DNA from: Novosphingobium sp.
GTDB taxonomy: Bacteria > Pseudomonadota > Alphaproteobacteria > Sphingomonadales > Sphingomonadaceae
Direction: 5' to 3'
Length of the DNA: 64,000 nucleotides
NCBI GenBank assembly: GCA_016719755.1
Contig: JADJYM010000011.1
Coordinates: 1 to 64,000, forward strand
Of the stretch, positions 51,693 to 60,053 are shown in pieces. The notes under the pieces were generated by a model, which did no database searches, was not told the DNA's origin, and was given only the letters and a program-made list of their open reading frames with translations. Made by a program: the position numbers and the translations under genes. Positions within the stretch are counted from its first letter, which is position 1, and every line of letters starts with the position of its first letter.

Positions 51693-52399
51693 AGACGACC
51701 GGTTCATCCTTGCCAAGCGTACGGCAGCGCCGCGCCGGACGCTTCAGCCGATTGGTTGCCTCCCTGATCCAGTCGAGTTCCGGTGTCGCGGCGATTGAGT
51801 TTGCGATGATCCTGCCGCTGTTCACGGGGCTGGGCATGTACGGCATCGAAATCGCCTATATGTCGTCGGTCAATATGCGCATCAGTCAGATTGCGCTTGA
51901 AATTGCCGACAATGCCTCGCGAATGGAGCAGACCAATAACAGCACCATCGCACCCACGGTGACCGAAGCCGACATCGATTCAGTCATGATCGGGGCAACA
52001 ACCGAAGGCGAGAATTTCGATTTCGCAACCAACGGTCGGGTGATCCTGAGCAGCCTGGAAAGAGATCCGGTCACCGGCAAGCAATTCATTCACTGGCAGC
52101 GCTGCGCTGGCGAGCTGAACGTTCAATCCGATTACGGGAACGACAGCACCAGAAACGGCTTGAATGGTGGCACCATCACCGCACTGGGCCGCGGGCCTAC
52201 CAAGGTGACGGCACCGCCAGGCATAGCCGTGATGTTTGTCGAGGTCTTCTACGATTACGAAGGCATCTTCGGCACGCTGTTCGTCGAAAATCAGCGCTTC
52301 AAGCAGGAGGCGGCCTACCTCGTCCGCGACGTCCGTGATCTGCGGGCTGCATCGTTACCAGGCGTCACCGGTGTTGGCGGAAACTCTCAGTGCGAGTAG
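51689..52399 (+). CDS. TadE-family pseudopilin
   Basis: 236 residues, starting in the previous stop (ATGA). After a basic N terminus comes SSSGVAAIEFAMILPLFTGL with the pilin-like Glu and one membrane helix, then a long extracytoplasmic part (NMRISQIALEIADNASRMEQ). Two different TadE-like proteins plus TadG is the usual minor-pilin set. Confidence 0.85.
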   Translation: MKTTGSSLPSVRQRRAGRFSRLVASLIQSSSGVAAIEFAMILPLFTGLGMYGIEIAYMSSVNMRISQIALEIADNASRMEQTNNSTIAPTVTEADIDSVMIGATTEGENFDFATNGRVILSSLERDPVTGKQFIHWQRCAGELNVQSDYGNDSTRNGLNGGTITALGRGPTKVTAPPGIAVMFVEVFYDYEGIFGTLFVENQRFKQEAAYLVRDVRDLRAASLPGVTGVGGNSQCE

Positions 52400-52404
52400 A
52401 TGCC

Positions 52405-52653
52405 ATGACCGGATCGCAAGGCGCAAGTCGCAATTCTGAACGTGAGTTCCAGCGCCGCCGCAAGGCCTTTGCCGCAGGCCTGGTCGTCTTGCTTGCGTTG
52501 TTGTTGGGTCTGTTTTGGCTGGCTACCAAGGAACAGCGCGCCTGCCGCGCAACTATGGAACAGCGCTATGCTGCCGGTGCCTATGAGAAGGTAAGGGAAC
52601 GGGCTGGAGATGCTGCCGCAGTCTATTGCAGCCGCATGCATGATGTTCCCTGA
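52405..52653 (+). CDS. Small single-span membrane protein
   Basis: 82 residues from ATG 52405 (MTGSQGASRNSEREFQRRRK). The helix AFAAGLVVLLALLLGLFWLA spans about residues 21-40, with a short outside tail containing two cysteines. GTG 52390, overlapping the TadE stop, is an alternative start. It probably belongs to the Tad operon; no family recognised. Confidence 0.6.
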   Translation: MTGSQGASRNSEREFQRRRKAFAAGLVVLLALLLGLFWLATKEQRACRATMEQRYAAGAYEKVRERAGDAAAVYCSRMHDVP

Positions 52654-52668
52654 TCGCTGAAGACCACG

Positions 52669-53295
52669 TTATCCGTCACGTCCGGAGAGCAGGACGGCCA
52701 ATTCAGTGCGTGTCGAAATATTAAGCTTCTTGAATATTTTATGCAGGTGCACTTTGACCGTCCCTTCCGTGATGCCCATGGACTGTCCGATGTCGCGGTT
52801 ACGCATTCCCGTTGCGACCGCTCTGGCGATCCGCAATTCCTGGTCGGATAGTGCATCAAGCCCGGAATCGCTTGGGCTCCCATTGAGCAAGATGGCAAAG
52901 GCCTTTTCCATCAGGTCCTTGGAAATGAATTTCTCGCCAGTCGTAACTGTCTCGATTGCATCGCGCAGGACGGATTCGGGTTCGTACTTGAACACGATGC
53001 CGTCGACCCTGGCCTTCATCAGGGCAATCAGGTCGTCGTTGGTCAGCTCGGCTGTAAGCGCGATGACCGGTATCCGGGAATTCGCCTCGCGTAGCCTTGC
53101 GAGTACTTCGGCGCCGCCCATGGTTTTCATTCGCACGTCCAGCAGCAGCAAGTCAGGCTGCTCGTCCCGCACCGCAACAAGCGCCAGCTCGCCCGAGGCA
53201 ACGCTCGCGACAACTTCATGGCCCATCGCAAGCAGCGCCGAGTTCAGGCCGCTTCTGAAAAAGGCGTGATCGTCTGCGATTGCTATTCTGGTCAT
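52669..53295 (-). CDS. NarL/LuxR-type response regulator
   Basis: 208 residues. Receiver domain: acidic pair in IAIADDHAFF, phospho-acceptor Asp in LLLLDVRMKTMGG, Thr in ALTAEL and Lys in VFKYEP. C-terminal LuxR HTH: LSDQELRIARAVATGMRNRD, IGQSMGITEGTVKVHLHKIF. It overlaps the start of the kinase gene transcribed ahead of it by 4 bases. It converges on the Tad operon, making control of that locus plausible. Confidence 0.9.
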   Translation of the reverse strand: MTRIAIADDHAFFRSGLNSALLAMGHEVVASVASGELALVAVRDEQPDLLLLDVRMKTMGGAEVLARLREANSRIPVIALTAELTNDDLIALMKARVDGIVFKYEPESVLRDAIETVTTGEKFISKDLMEKAFAILLNGSPSDSGLDALSDQELRIARAVATGMRNRDIGQSMGITEGTVKVHLHKIFKKLNISTRTELAVLLSGRDG

Positions 53296-54977
53296 CTGTC
53301 AGTTCCACTAGGCACTGCGACGGCAACTATGGTCTCGTCGTGTTCTCGGCTATGCATGACTGTCCCTCCCAATGCAGACGCCCGTTCCATCAACGAATGT
53401 GGGGGGGCGAGAACCGCTTTGGCAAATCCTCGGCCATTGTCCCTGATCCGAAGTTCGAACCCTCCCTGGCCAGTATGGTCGAGTGCAACAGACACCCTGC
53501 TTGCGCCGCCATGCCTGACCGCGTTCGAAACTGCTTCACGAACCATCTGGGTCAGTTCCAGCACAAGTCCTGATGCGAGCAGGAAATCGGCCGATCCCGT
53601 TTCGACCTCGATCTCGACCTGCCATTGGCGGACTAGGGCAGCCGCGACGCTGCGCAACTGGGCGATCGCCAGCGTTTGGCCGGAAAACTTCCCACCCGAT
53701 CGAAGGACTTCGACGATCTGGCGAACCTGCTGCTGCTCCGACGCAAGGTCTTTGTCGATCTCGTCCAGCGCCGCGGCAAGTTTCTGCAAATCCGGCAATG
53801 CGCGAAGTGAGCCGATCCGGTAGCGGGCGCCGGCAAGAGACTGAGCTATGCTGTCGTGCAGATCGCGCGCGATGGACTCGCGGATGCGGCCTGTTTCAAT
53901 TTCCAACGTTGCCGACTTCAGCGCCGCACGGTCCTGCACCCTGACGATTTCGGCTCCCAGCGCCGAGCCGACGCGCAACCTGTCCCAGCCCCGCAACTTA
54001 TGGCCTGTTAGAACTACCTTGCCATGGCCCGAAACGCCCGCAATCCTTATCAGGATGCCGCTTGAATACCCGGAGCCTTGCAGGGCGCTGGTATCTATTC
54101 CCTCCAGGCCCTGGTAGCGGATCGAGTCATCGTGATGCAGCACAAGCGCCCGCTGCGTTGGCAAATCGACCAGCGCTGCCGCGTAATCCACCTGGTCCCT
54201 GGGCGCCGCGCAGATGCGCGTGGTCGCTGATTGGGCATCGCCTGCACCGCCTAACGAGATCACTGCTGCTGCGCAGCCGTGATCTCCCGCCAGAGTCCAG
54301 CACAGCGTGCCCCCGACTGATCCCATGCAACTTGTGGCATAGTGAAGTGCCATGACTCGCAGCTTTTCGGGCTGGAGGACGTCGGCAGGAGCATGCCAGG
54401 CAGCCACATGGATCCTGCGCATGCTTTGCAGGGCCCACAACACGACCGTCAGAACCAGGAACAGGATCACGTAGCGTCGAGCGAGGACGCCCACTGGGAG
54501 AGCCGCTGTGTGTGTGGCGGCAGCAAGCAGCGCGAACTGGAACAAGGTTGCCATGGCAAACAGTCTGGCCACCAGTCGGGCGACCTTGATGTTCCAGCGG
54601 AAGGCGACCTCAAGCAGGACGATGGTGATCCCGCAAACGATCAAGCCGAGAAATCCGGATTCCGGACGCTCGATGGTCGTCATCAGGACAATTAGCGAGG
54701 CGATATCGAAGGTCAAGGCCACCGGAAAGAACCGGAAATCCCGGAACGGGTCGCAGATGGCGAGGATCATGGCGACCACTGCCGGTATAAGGTAGACGGT
54801 GGCGAAGACGTCGTCGAATTCTAGACGCCAACCAAACCCTGGATCTTCGTGGTCACCCAGCGTTCCAATCAATAGCAGTGCTGCAAAGATCAGCCTGATG
54901 CCAGCGAGGGTCGTTACCGGAAGCTGACCGTCCGGGCCAAAAAACGCCGGGCGCAGGAAGGGCTTGTTCCGGTTCAT
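53292..54977 (-). CDS. Membrane histidine kinase, NarX/DegS type
   Basis: 561 residues from ATG 54977 (MNRNKPFLRPAFFGPDGQLP; the in-frame ATG 54998 lacks a good ribosome site). The N-terminal third has about five or six hydrophobic helices. A HisKA_3 dimerisation domain carries the phosphorylated His in ESIARDLHDSIAQSLAGARY, followed by an HATPase domain (REAVSNAVRHGGAS N box; DNGRGF G box). It forms a two-component pair with the regulator at 52669. Confidence 0.88.
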   Translation of the reverse strand: MNRNKPFLRPAFFGPDGQLPVTTLAGIRLIFAALLLIGTLGDHEDPGFGWRLEFDDVFATVYLIPAVVAMILAICDPFRDFRFFPVALTFDIASLIVLMTTIERPESGFLGLIVCGITIVLLEVAFRWNIKVARLVARLFAMATLFQFALLAAATHTAALPVGVLARRYVILFLVLTVVLWALQSMRRIHVAAWHAPADVLQPEKLRVMALHYATSCMGSVGGTLCWTLAGDHGCAAAVISLGGAGDAQSATTRICAAPRDQVDYAAALVDLPTQRALVLHHDDSIRYQGLEGIDTSALQGSGYSSGILIRIAGVSGHGKVVLTGHKLRGWDRLRVGSALGAEIVRVQDRAALKSATLEIETGRIRESIARDLHDSIAQSLAGARYRIGSLRALPDLQKLAAALDEIDKDLASEQQQVRQIVEVLRSGGKFSGQTLAIAQLRSVAAALVRQWQVEIEVETGSADFLLASGLVLELTQMVREAVSNAVRHGGASRVSVALDHTGQGGFELRIRDNGRGFAKAVLAPPHSLMERASALGGTVMHSREHDETIVAVAVPSGTDR

Positions 54978-55114
54978 CGGGGCCTCAATCCGACGCATTC
55001 AGCCCCGGGTCAACCCACTCGAAACAGGCCGGTTTCCAACTTATGTCGCACGTTAGACATTCGTATATAACTTAAAGGTTATTTTGCTGCGACGCCTCGA
55101 TTCGGAAGTGGGCA

Positions 55115-55696
55115 ATGAAGATCTATCACCTCGCCTTGATCCTGATTGTGCTTGCAGCGCTTCTTGGACTCATTGCCAGAGAACTGGGCAAGGCCCTGGG
55201 CTCGGGCAGATCCCATACCGATGGACGGCAATCTGGCTCGTTGACCTGGCTGTCAGGGAAACTGGCGAATGAGGAACCTTCCCTGACCGAGCAACCCGCT
55301 GCCATTGTGCAGCGCACCCGCCAGAGAACCTTAAAGAGCCACAGTGCCGGAGGGGGGGACCCCAACCTGGCGCAGCAGCTTCTCGAGAGAGACATTTACG
55401 GCCAGCTGGAAATCAGTCTCGAGCGTGCGTTCGAATCCTACATCAGCGGCCGGACCACCCTTGGCCGGTACCGGAAGACTATCATGGCCGAACGCATGGC
55501 TATGATCAGGCATCTGGATGAAATCAACGCGGGCCGGTCGACGGAGGATGAGGATCGATCCCAAGCAGAGTCTGCCGAGGCGGCCCTGGCAACGATCGAT
55601 TGGTGTTTGCGCTGGGCAGATGACATAGAGCGCCAGAAGCGAACCGATTGCGACAGCGCAAGATCTGCCGCCGCAAAATTGCAGGGTGCGGCCTGA
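55115..55696 (+). CDS. Hypothetical membrane-anchored protein
   Basis: 193 residues. An N-terminal helix (YHLALILIVLAALLGLIARE) anchors it. The rest is soluble, helical and acidic (RAFESYISGRTTLGRYRKTI ... EINAGRSTEDEDRSQAESAE), ending with paired helices. It is divergent from the kinase gene with a promoter-like AT-rich spacer (55020-55110). No family recognised. Confidence 0.55.
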   Translation: MKIYHLALILIVLAALLGLIARELGKALGSGRSHTDGRQSGSLTWLSGKLANEEPSLTEQPAAIVQRTRQRTLKSHSAGGGDPNLAQQLLERDIYGQLEISLERAFESYISGRTTLGRYRKTIMAERMAMIRHLDEINAGRSTEDEDRSQAESAEAALATIDWCLRWADDIERQKRTDCDSARSAAAKLQGAA

Positions 55697-55858
55697 TCAT
55701 CATCGCGCAGCGCCGCGAAATAGGCCTTGGGGCAAAAGGTTCCGGATTTGTCGGCTACAGACCCCGCCTGTAAAATCATTCTGTTGTGATCGGGCGCTAG
55801 CTATGGTTGCTGCCGTTACAAATCACCGATGGAATTTCGGGTTTGGGTGGTCGCTGCG

Positions 55859-56149
55859 ATGCAGGAATTTGAAGAGAAACCGGCAAAGACGATCGCCCTC
55901 GATGCCGGGGTCTGCTGCCAGTGTCGCTATTGGGAGCAAGGCCAGGCGAAGTCCGAGATGGGGCTATGCCATCGCCGTGCACCGTTGCCATCCGGATGGC
56001 CTGCTACAGGTGGACAGGAATGGTGTGGTGACTTCAAGGCATCGGGTGCCACCGCCGCCAAGCGCATCTTCGCATTGTCCAACCTGACATTGGCAGTCTT
56101 GTTTCTGCTGTTCCTGATTTCCACGAGCGTGAGCCAGCTCGTCGGCTGA
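55859..56149 (+). CDS. Small cysteine-rich protein with C-terminal membrane anchor
   Basis: 96 residues from ATG 55859 (ATG 55829 also in frame). The soluble part has a ligand-like set, CCQCRYW ... GLCHRRAP ... WPATGGQEWCGDFK, in which four Cys and one His could hold a metal or cluster. A hydrophobic tail, LTLAVLFLLFLISTSVSQLV, follows. Related small proteins are scattered in alphaproteobacteria; function unknown. Confidence 0.55.
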   Translation: MQEFEEKPAKTIALDAGVCCQCRYWEQGQAKSEMGLCHRRAPLPSGWPATGGQEWCGDFKASGATAAKRIFALSNLTLAVLFLLFLISTSVSQLVG

Positions 56150-56255
56150 TCCAATTCGCGTTTGCGTATAGGGGACTTTACGAATAGCATTTCGCGCCAT
56201 CAATTAGACAGTCCTTGTATATGCACTTCTACTTTCGCCGCAGGAGGCCCGCGCC

Positions 56256-56450
56256 ATGCTTGGGACTGGTGACCGAGATGAGGTGTCAAAGGTGACCGTG
56301 AACTCTGCGAACGAAGCCCGAAACCTGCTTGAGCAAGCCATAGCCGCACTGCTCATCGATGGCCACAATGTCGCTGCTGCGTATGCGCAGATGGCACTCG
56401 ACGTCTACATTGAAGCTATATCCGATTCCGACCTAACTTTCGATGTATGA
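56256..56450 (+). CDS. Small helical hypothetical protein
   Basis: 64 residues (ANEARNLLEQAIAALLIDGH, then NVAAAYAQMALDVYIEAISD), a TPR-like helical pair. AGGAGG lies 8 bases before the ATG. No known function; it sits alone between the cysteine-rich protein and the LuxR-type gene. Confidence 0.5.
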   Translation: MLGTGDRDEVSKVTVNSANEARNLLEQAIAALLIDGHNVAAAYAQMALDVYIEAISDSDLTFDV

Positions 56451-56516
56451 GGTCATTCACATTCTAGCGGATCAGAGGTATCGCTCGCTTCGGTTCGGAG
56501 CAAACAGGGCGCAAAG

Positions 56517-57095
56517 ATGCAGGCGCTGCATGACTACGAGGGTGCGGATCGCACCAAGTTGCTGACGCCCAGGCAGGCTCAAGTTCTTGAGCTTGTAGCA
56601 AAACGGCGATCCTTGAAGCAGATCGCTGCGGAGCTTGGCATCTCCGAATCAGCCGTCAACCAGCACATCAAAGCTCTGAAGGGCATTCTGGCGGTTAACA
56701 GCCTTCCGGAATTGGCCGAAGCGCATCGACATTTCTCCCAGGGTGGAAACACCCAAGGGTGCAGAAAAACTGCATGCACAAAATCCGGAGTGCCGCAGGC
56801 ATCCGAAATCGGACAGTCACCGGATCCGGATGGCCTCGAGCAAGTCGTAAGCTTCCACGATGCAATTGCCTACCGTGTAGGCGTGCCGTGGGAGGTCGGC
56901 GATGAGCTCGGGGTGGTCCCGAAGGTGCTCAACAGTACAAATGCAAAGCTCGCTCGCACGGCATATATCTTGGGTATAGCCGTAGGTATGTTCATTTTGA
57001 TCCTGACAGGACTTGGGGTCGCACAAGGCATATCAGCGATGCTTCATCACGAGGCCGGACCTTCGACCCGAACTGCTGAAGCGCCCACCGAATGA
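56517..57095 (+). CDS. Membrane-anchored LuxR-type HTH protein
   Basis: 192 residues. The N-terminal LuxR HTH has LTPRQAQVLELVAKRRSLKQ and IAAELGISESAVNQHIKALK. There is no receiver or autoinducer domain. A linker follows, and one membrane helix near the C terminus (TAYILGIAVGMFILILTGLG, about residues 152-171). A DNA-binding domain tethered to the membrane would resemble CadC/ToxR-type one-component regulators but with a LuxR HTH. Confidence 0.75.
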   Translation: MQALHDYEGADRTKLLTPRQAQVLELVAKRRSLKQIAAELGISESAVNQHIKALKGILAVNSLPELAEAHRHFSQGGNTQGCRKTACTKSGVPQASEIGQSPDPDGLEQVVSFHDAIAYRVGVPWEVGDELGVVPKVLNSTNAKLARTAYILGIAVGMFILILTGLGVAQGISAMLHHEAGPSTRTAEAPTE

Positions 57096-57118
57096 GCATG
57101 GTGGGCAGGAGAGACATC

Positions 57119-57442
57119 ATGTCGCTTGACCGTTCTGCCGCTACTGCCCGTATTGCCCGCCAATTGAAGCATGCCGAGAAGCAGGCCGACCAGGCCTTGT
57201 TGGCACTGTCCGAACTGCTGTCGACCATGCTCCAGGCGCGCGCCTCGACTGATGTTGTACCCCATACAGGCCAGGCCGCCATCATGCGTCTGATCGAAGC
57301 CCAACGCTCATTTGTCGGCGGCAGCAATGATCTCTTCCGGGTTCACGACGTGATGTCGTCGATTGGCCGCGAAATGGGCGTACTTGATGAGCCGAACTCG
57401 ACGCCCGAGTTTGGTTCAGACAGTACAAAGATCGCCGCGTGA
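57119..57442 (+). CDS. Hypothetical protein downstream of the membrane LuxR
   Basis: 107 residues from ATG 57119, chosen for AGGAGAG 8 bases upstream; ATG 57092 overlaps the previous stop and is also in frame. Helical (ARIARQLKHAEKQADQALLA, LSELLSTMLQARASTDVVPH). No motif recognised. Its tight spacing suggests co-transcription with the LuxR-type gene. Confidence 0.55.
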   Translation: MSLDRSAATARIARQLKHAEKQADQALLALSELLSTMLQARASTDVVPHTGQAAIMRLIEAQRSFVGGSNDLFRVHDVMSSIGREMGVLDEPNSTPEFGSDSTKIAA

Positions 57443-57481
57443 ACTTGACATAGGCATGCGATCTGGCGGACCGAGCAACAT

Positions 57482-57949
57482 ATGCTGTGGACGGTCTGGC
57501 AACTGAAGTCGCAAGCGCAATGGGTAGCGCTTTCTGCATTCATCGCGCTTGCGCTTTGGCGTGGAGCCGGCCCAGAACGCCGGATCGCATGCGTCTTCAT
57601 CTTCATGTTCGTCGCCGACCGGATATACCACGCATTGTTTGGAAACGGTCGACTTCTACTGAGCGCCGATCTGGGCCATGTCCTGATTGATGCGGCTGCA
57701 CTCGCCGGATTTGTCTGGATAGCTCTGCGGGCAAACAGGGTTTACCCCTTATGGCTGGCCAGCTTTCAACTGATGACACTCGTTTCACACGTCGTGCGCG
57801 CCCTCAGTCCGTCGGTTGCGACGGGGGCTTACGCCATTCTGATCTTTGCACCATCTTACCTCGAAGTCATAGTGTTCGGTCTAGGGTTGTTTCTTCACCT
57901 CCGAAGACAAGCGAAGTTCGGCCCATATCGGTCCTGGCGGAGCTCCTAA
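57482..57949 (+). CDS. Small polytopic membrane protein
   Basis: 155 residues with four or five hydrophobic helices (WVALSAFIALALWRG, IACVFIFMFVADRIYHALFG, HVLIDAAALAGFVWIALRA, the YPLWLASFQLMTLV region and YAILIFAPSYLEVIVFGLGL). Basic C terminus. No family recognised. The downstream RadC-like frame overlaps its end. Confidence 0.65.
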   Translation: MLWTVWQLKSQAQWVALSAFIALALWRGAGPERRIACVFIFMFVADRIYHALFGNGRLLLSADLGHVLIDAAALAGFVWIALRANRVYPLWLASFQLMTLVSHVVRALSPSVATGAYAILIFAPSYLEVIVFGLGLFLHLRRQAKFGPYRSWRSS

Positions 57950-58518
57950 GTCCGTTCGCTGGAGCCGAAGCGGATTGCCTTGCGCCGATTCTCTTACGCC
58001 AGTTCGGAACGATCGATCGCATGCTCGCAGCTAGCGACCGCCAGATTCTCGAAGCCTGTGGTCATCTCAATGAAGTGGGCTCGATGATCGTCGGCGCTCG
58101 TGCCCTCGTTCTCGCCTCACTGCAGGAAGCGGTTACCAGGACGAAAGTTGATCCGGATGATGCTAACTTCACCAATTACCTGTCCTTGAAGCTGGGTGGC
58201 CGGCCGCACGAAGAGCTTCACGCGATATTCGTGGATCATGCAGGTGGTTTCATAGCCGAGGAACTGATCTCAATCGGCGGGACCGGGAGGGTGGACGCCA
58301 AGGTGTCTGTGATCATCCGTAGGTCAATCGAACTTGCCGCATCGGGGTTCTACTTGGTGCACAACCATCCTTCCAAGTGCCCCAATCCAAGCCCTGACGA
58401 TGTCAGGGCTACCAGGCAAATATCCTCGGTCGCACGGGCATTGGAAATTGACCTCATCGATCATTTCGTGATCGCGGGCCGTAGGGTGGTCAGCATGCGT
58501 GGACTTGATTTGCTATGA
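57751..58518 (+). CDS. RadC-like JAB-domain protein
   Basis: The C-terminal MPN/JAB domain shows the expected metal site: EELHAIFVDHAG, then LVHNHPSKCPNPSPDD. The N-terminal part from LAELLSPFAGAEADCLAPIL to RQILEACGHLNEVGSMIVGA looks like the helical RadC N-domain. The start is unclear: ATG 57751 is the only ATG but overlaps the upstream gene by 200 bases, and homologous sequence seems to begin near 57925. The function of RadC-like proteins is unsettled; they are common on mobile islands. Confidence 0.7.
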   Translation: MAGQLSTDDTRFTRRARPQSVGCDGGLRHSDLCTILPRSHSVRSRVVSSPPKTSEVRPISVLAELLSPFAGAEADCLAPILLRQFGTIDRMLAASDRQILEACGHLNEVGSMIVGARALVLASLQEAVTRTKVDPDDANFTNYLSLKLGGRPHEELHAIFVDHAGGFIAEELISIGGTGRVDAKVSVIIRRSIELAASGFYLVHNHPSKCPNPSPDDVRATRQISSVARALEIDLIDHFVIAGRRVVSMRGLDLL

Positions 58519-59042
58519 GCGGCAACGACGAGAGCAGGGGCGTCCGTAGCCGCCTACGGGAACTTGGCAGCTATCTGCTTGAACTTTCCGAAGAAGACAC
58601 ATCGTTCTCAGCAGGAGCAACTGATGGGTGGATATTCTCATCTGTCGAGAGAAAAGATGTCGATGATTTGCCTCGACTTTTATGGCTAGCTTTGCATGAA
58701 TACGAAGAAAGAACGCGGCGGAGAAGTTTTCTCAGTGCCGAAATATTTGGGGAGCCTGCTTGGGACATACTACTTGATTTATTTGTTGCCAAGGTGAGAG
58801 GTCTAAGAATATCTGTCACGTCGGCCTGCATAGCCTCACAAGTTCCGCCAACTACTGCCTTGCGTTGGCTGACCGTTCTGGAAGATCATGGCCTGATCGC
58901 CAGGGAACCTGATCTGCTCGACGGTCGAAGGGCTTGGGTTCAGCTTACTGAATGTGGATTCAAGGCGATGTCTGGGCTTCTCAGGGACAGAAGGAAGCGG
59001 GTTTCTCAGTTCGATTTTCAAGCGACGATAAGGGATTCGTAA
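58515..59042 (+). CDS. MarR-like winged-helix regulator
   Basis: 175 residues, starting in the RadC stop (ATGA). The C-terminal half is a winged helix: AWDILLDLFVAKVRGLRISV, TSACIASQVPPTTALRWLTV, LEDHGLIAREPDLLDGRRAW. The N-terminal half is helical and acidic without a known domain. Codon use is noticeably more AT-rich than in the neighbours, which suggests later acquisition. Confidence 0.7.
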   Translation: MSGNDESRGVRSRLRELGSYLLELSEEDTSFSAGATDGWIFSSVERKDVDDLPRLLWLALHEYEERTRRRSFLSAEIFGEPAWDILLDLFVAKVRGLRISVTSACIASQVPPTTALRWLTVLEDHGLIAREPDLLDGRRAWVQLTECGFKAMSGLLRDRRKRVSQFDFQATIRDS

Positions 59043-59086
59043 AAGTTTATATATTAAAATATATTTGATAATTTGAAGCGTCCCGG

Positions 59087-59124
59087 TGACCTGCCCCCAC
59101 CCAGTGGTCAGCGTTGATTGTTAG
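59087..59124. mobile_element. Solitary IS3-family element end
   Basis: TGACCTGCCCCCACCCAGTGGTC... to GTTAG matches, in opposite orientation, the IS3 end at 13959-13996 with about five differences over 37 bases. No transposase is attached, so it is a scar. The spacer around it (59043-59204) has no gene. Confidence 0.6.
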
Positions 59125-59204
59125 GGTCCAAACCCAATCGGCCTCTTGAAAATCGGCGTGCACATTGATTCAGGGAGTCTCCGCTGAGGCAGGTGGCTTT
59201 GGGA

Positions 59205-59741
59205 ATGTCGCGTTCGTTGTGCTGGCTATCGGATGAAGCTTGGGCTGCCATCGAGCCGCACTTGCCGAAAAAACAGCCCGGAGCGCGACGGTTCGATGAT
59301 CGTGGAGTGATCTCGGATATCATTCACACGCTCAAATGCGGCGGTCGGTGGGCAGATTGCCCTGCTGAATACGGCCCATCGACGACTGTCTACAATCGCT
59401 GGAACCGGTGGAGCCGGCGGGGCATCTGGACCCGCATCCTGGCGGCGCTGACCGAGGAAGGTTAGATCCCGGTAACCGGCCAGATCGACAGCAGCTACAT
59501 CAAGGCCACCGCTCTGCCGGTGGCACAAAAGGGGGCGCGGGCCAATGCCATTGGCATCTCACGTGGCGGCAGGACAACGAAGATCCGCGCGCTCGTCGAT
59601 GTCCTCGGGCGACCACTCCGCCTCGTTCTGACGCCTGGCAACACGTCGGATGTGAAAGGGGCCGACCTGCTGATTAACGAGACTGTCGGCATGAAGCGGG
59701 TGATCGCCGACCGCGGCTATGATGCCAACCGCATATGGCCC
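59205..59741 (+). pseudogene. IS5-family (IS427-like) transposase, truncated
   Basis: The first frame (59205-59465) is a DUF4096-type OrfA: LSDEAWAAIEPHLPKKQPGA and GRWADCPAEYGPSTTVYNRW. The second contains the DDE part: QIDSSYIKA with the first Asp, then KTIRALVD-like TTKIRALVDVLGRPLRLVLT and IADRGYDAN with the second Asp. It breaks off right after GYDANRI, so the catalytic Glu region is missing. Confidence 0.75.
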
Positions 59742-59894
59742 CCGATTCCGGACAGTCCCAAACGTCCAACAGAGCGGACATTAGACTGGCGAATTCAGGC
59801 GAGCGCGCCTAAAAATGCCGACCAGGCGTCCATGGTCTTCTGCGACCCGGATCATGGGCGCCTGACCTGTTAAGCGCGAAGCGCGCTTCGATCC
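59742..59894. other. Junction sequence between IS5 remnant and recombinase module
   Basis: About 150 bases continuing the open frame with PPIPDSPKRPTERTLDWRIQ, not recognisable as transposase. Probably other mobile-element debris. Confidence 0.3.
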
Positions 59895-59977
59895 CCAAAC
59901 CCCAAATTCCATTCGACTTCGGCTGCACGGCAAGCATTGCTGTGTTCACTGAATCGCGGCCCTGATGAGGCGCCGCA

Positions 59978-60033
59978 GCCCTGACCGGCGTGACCGGCAG
60001 GGCCGTGGGTGGTGGGAGCAGCAAGGGTGCTGC
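59978..60033 (+). promoter_or_regulatory. Conserved two-hairpin leader, copy 3
   Basis: GCCCTGACCGG...CCGGCAGGGC (59978-60003) and GCAGCAAGGGTGCTGC (60018-60033), 20 bases before the DUF3489 start. Confidence 0.4.
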
Positions 60034-60053
60034 CCCGGACAGGAGAACCACCC

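Noticed and set aside
53848-54795. Plus-strand frames antisense to the histidine kinase
   Set aside because: No domains, no ribosome sites, and the minus-strand kinase is complete with all its motifs.
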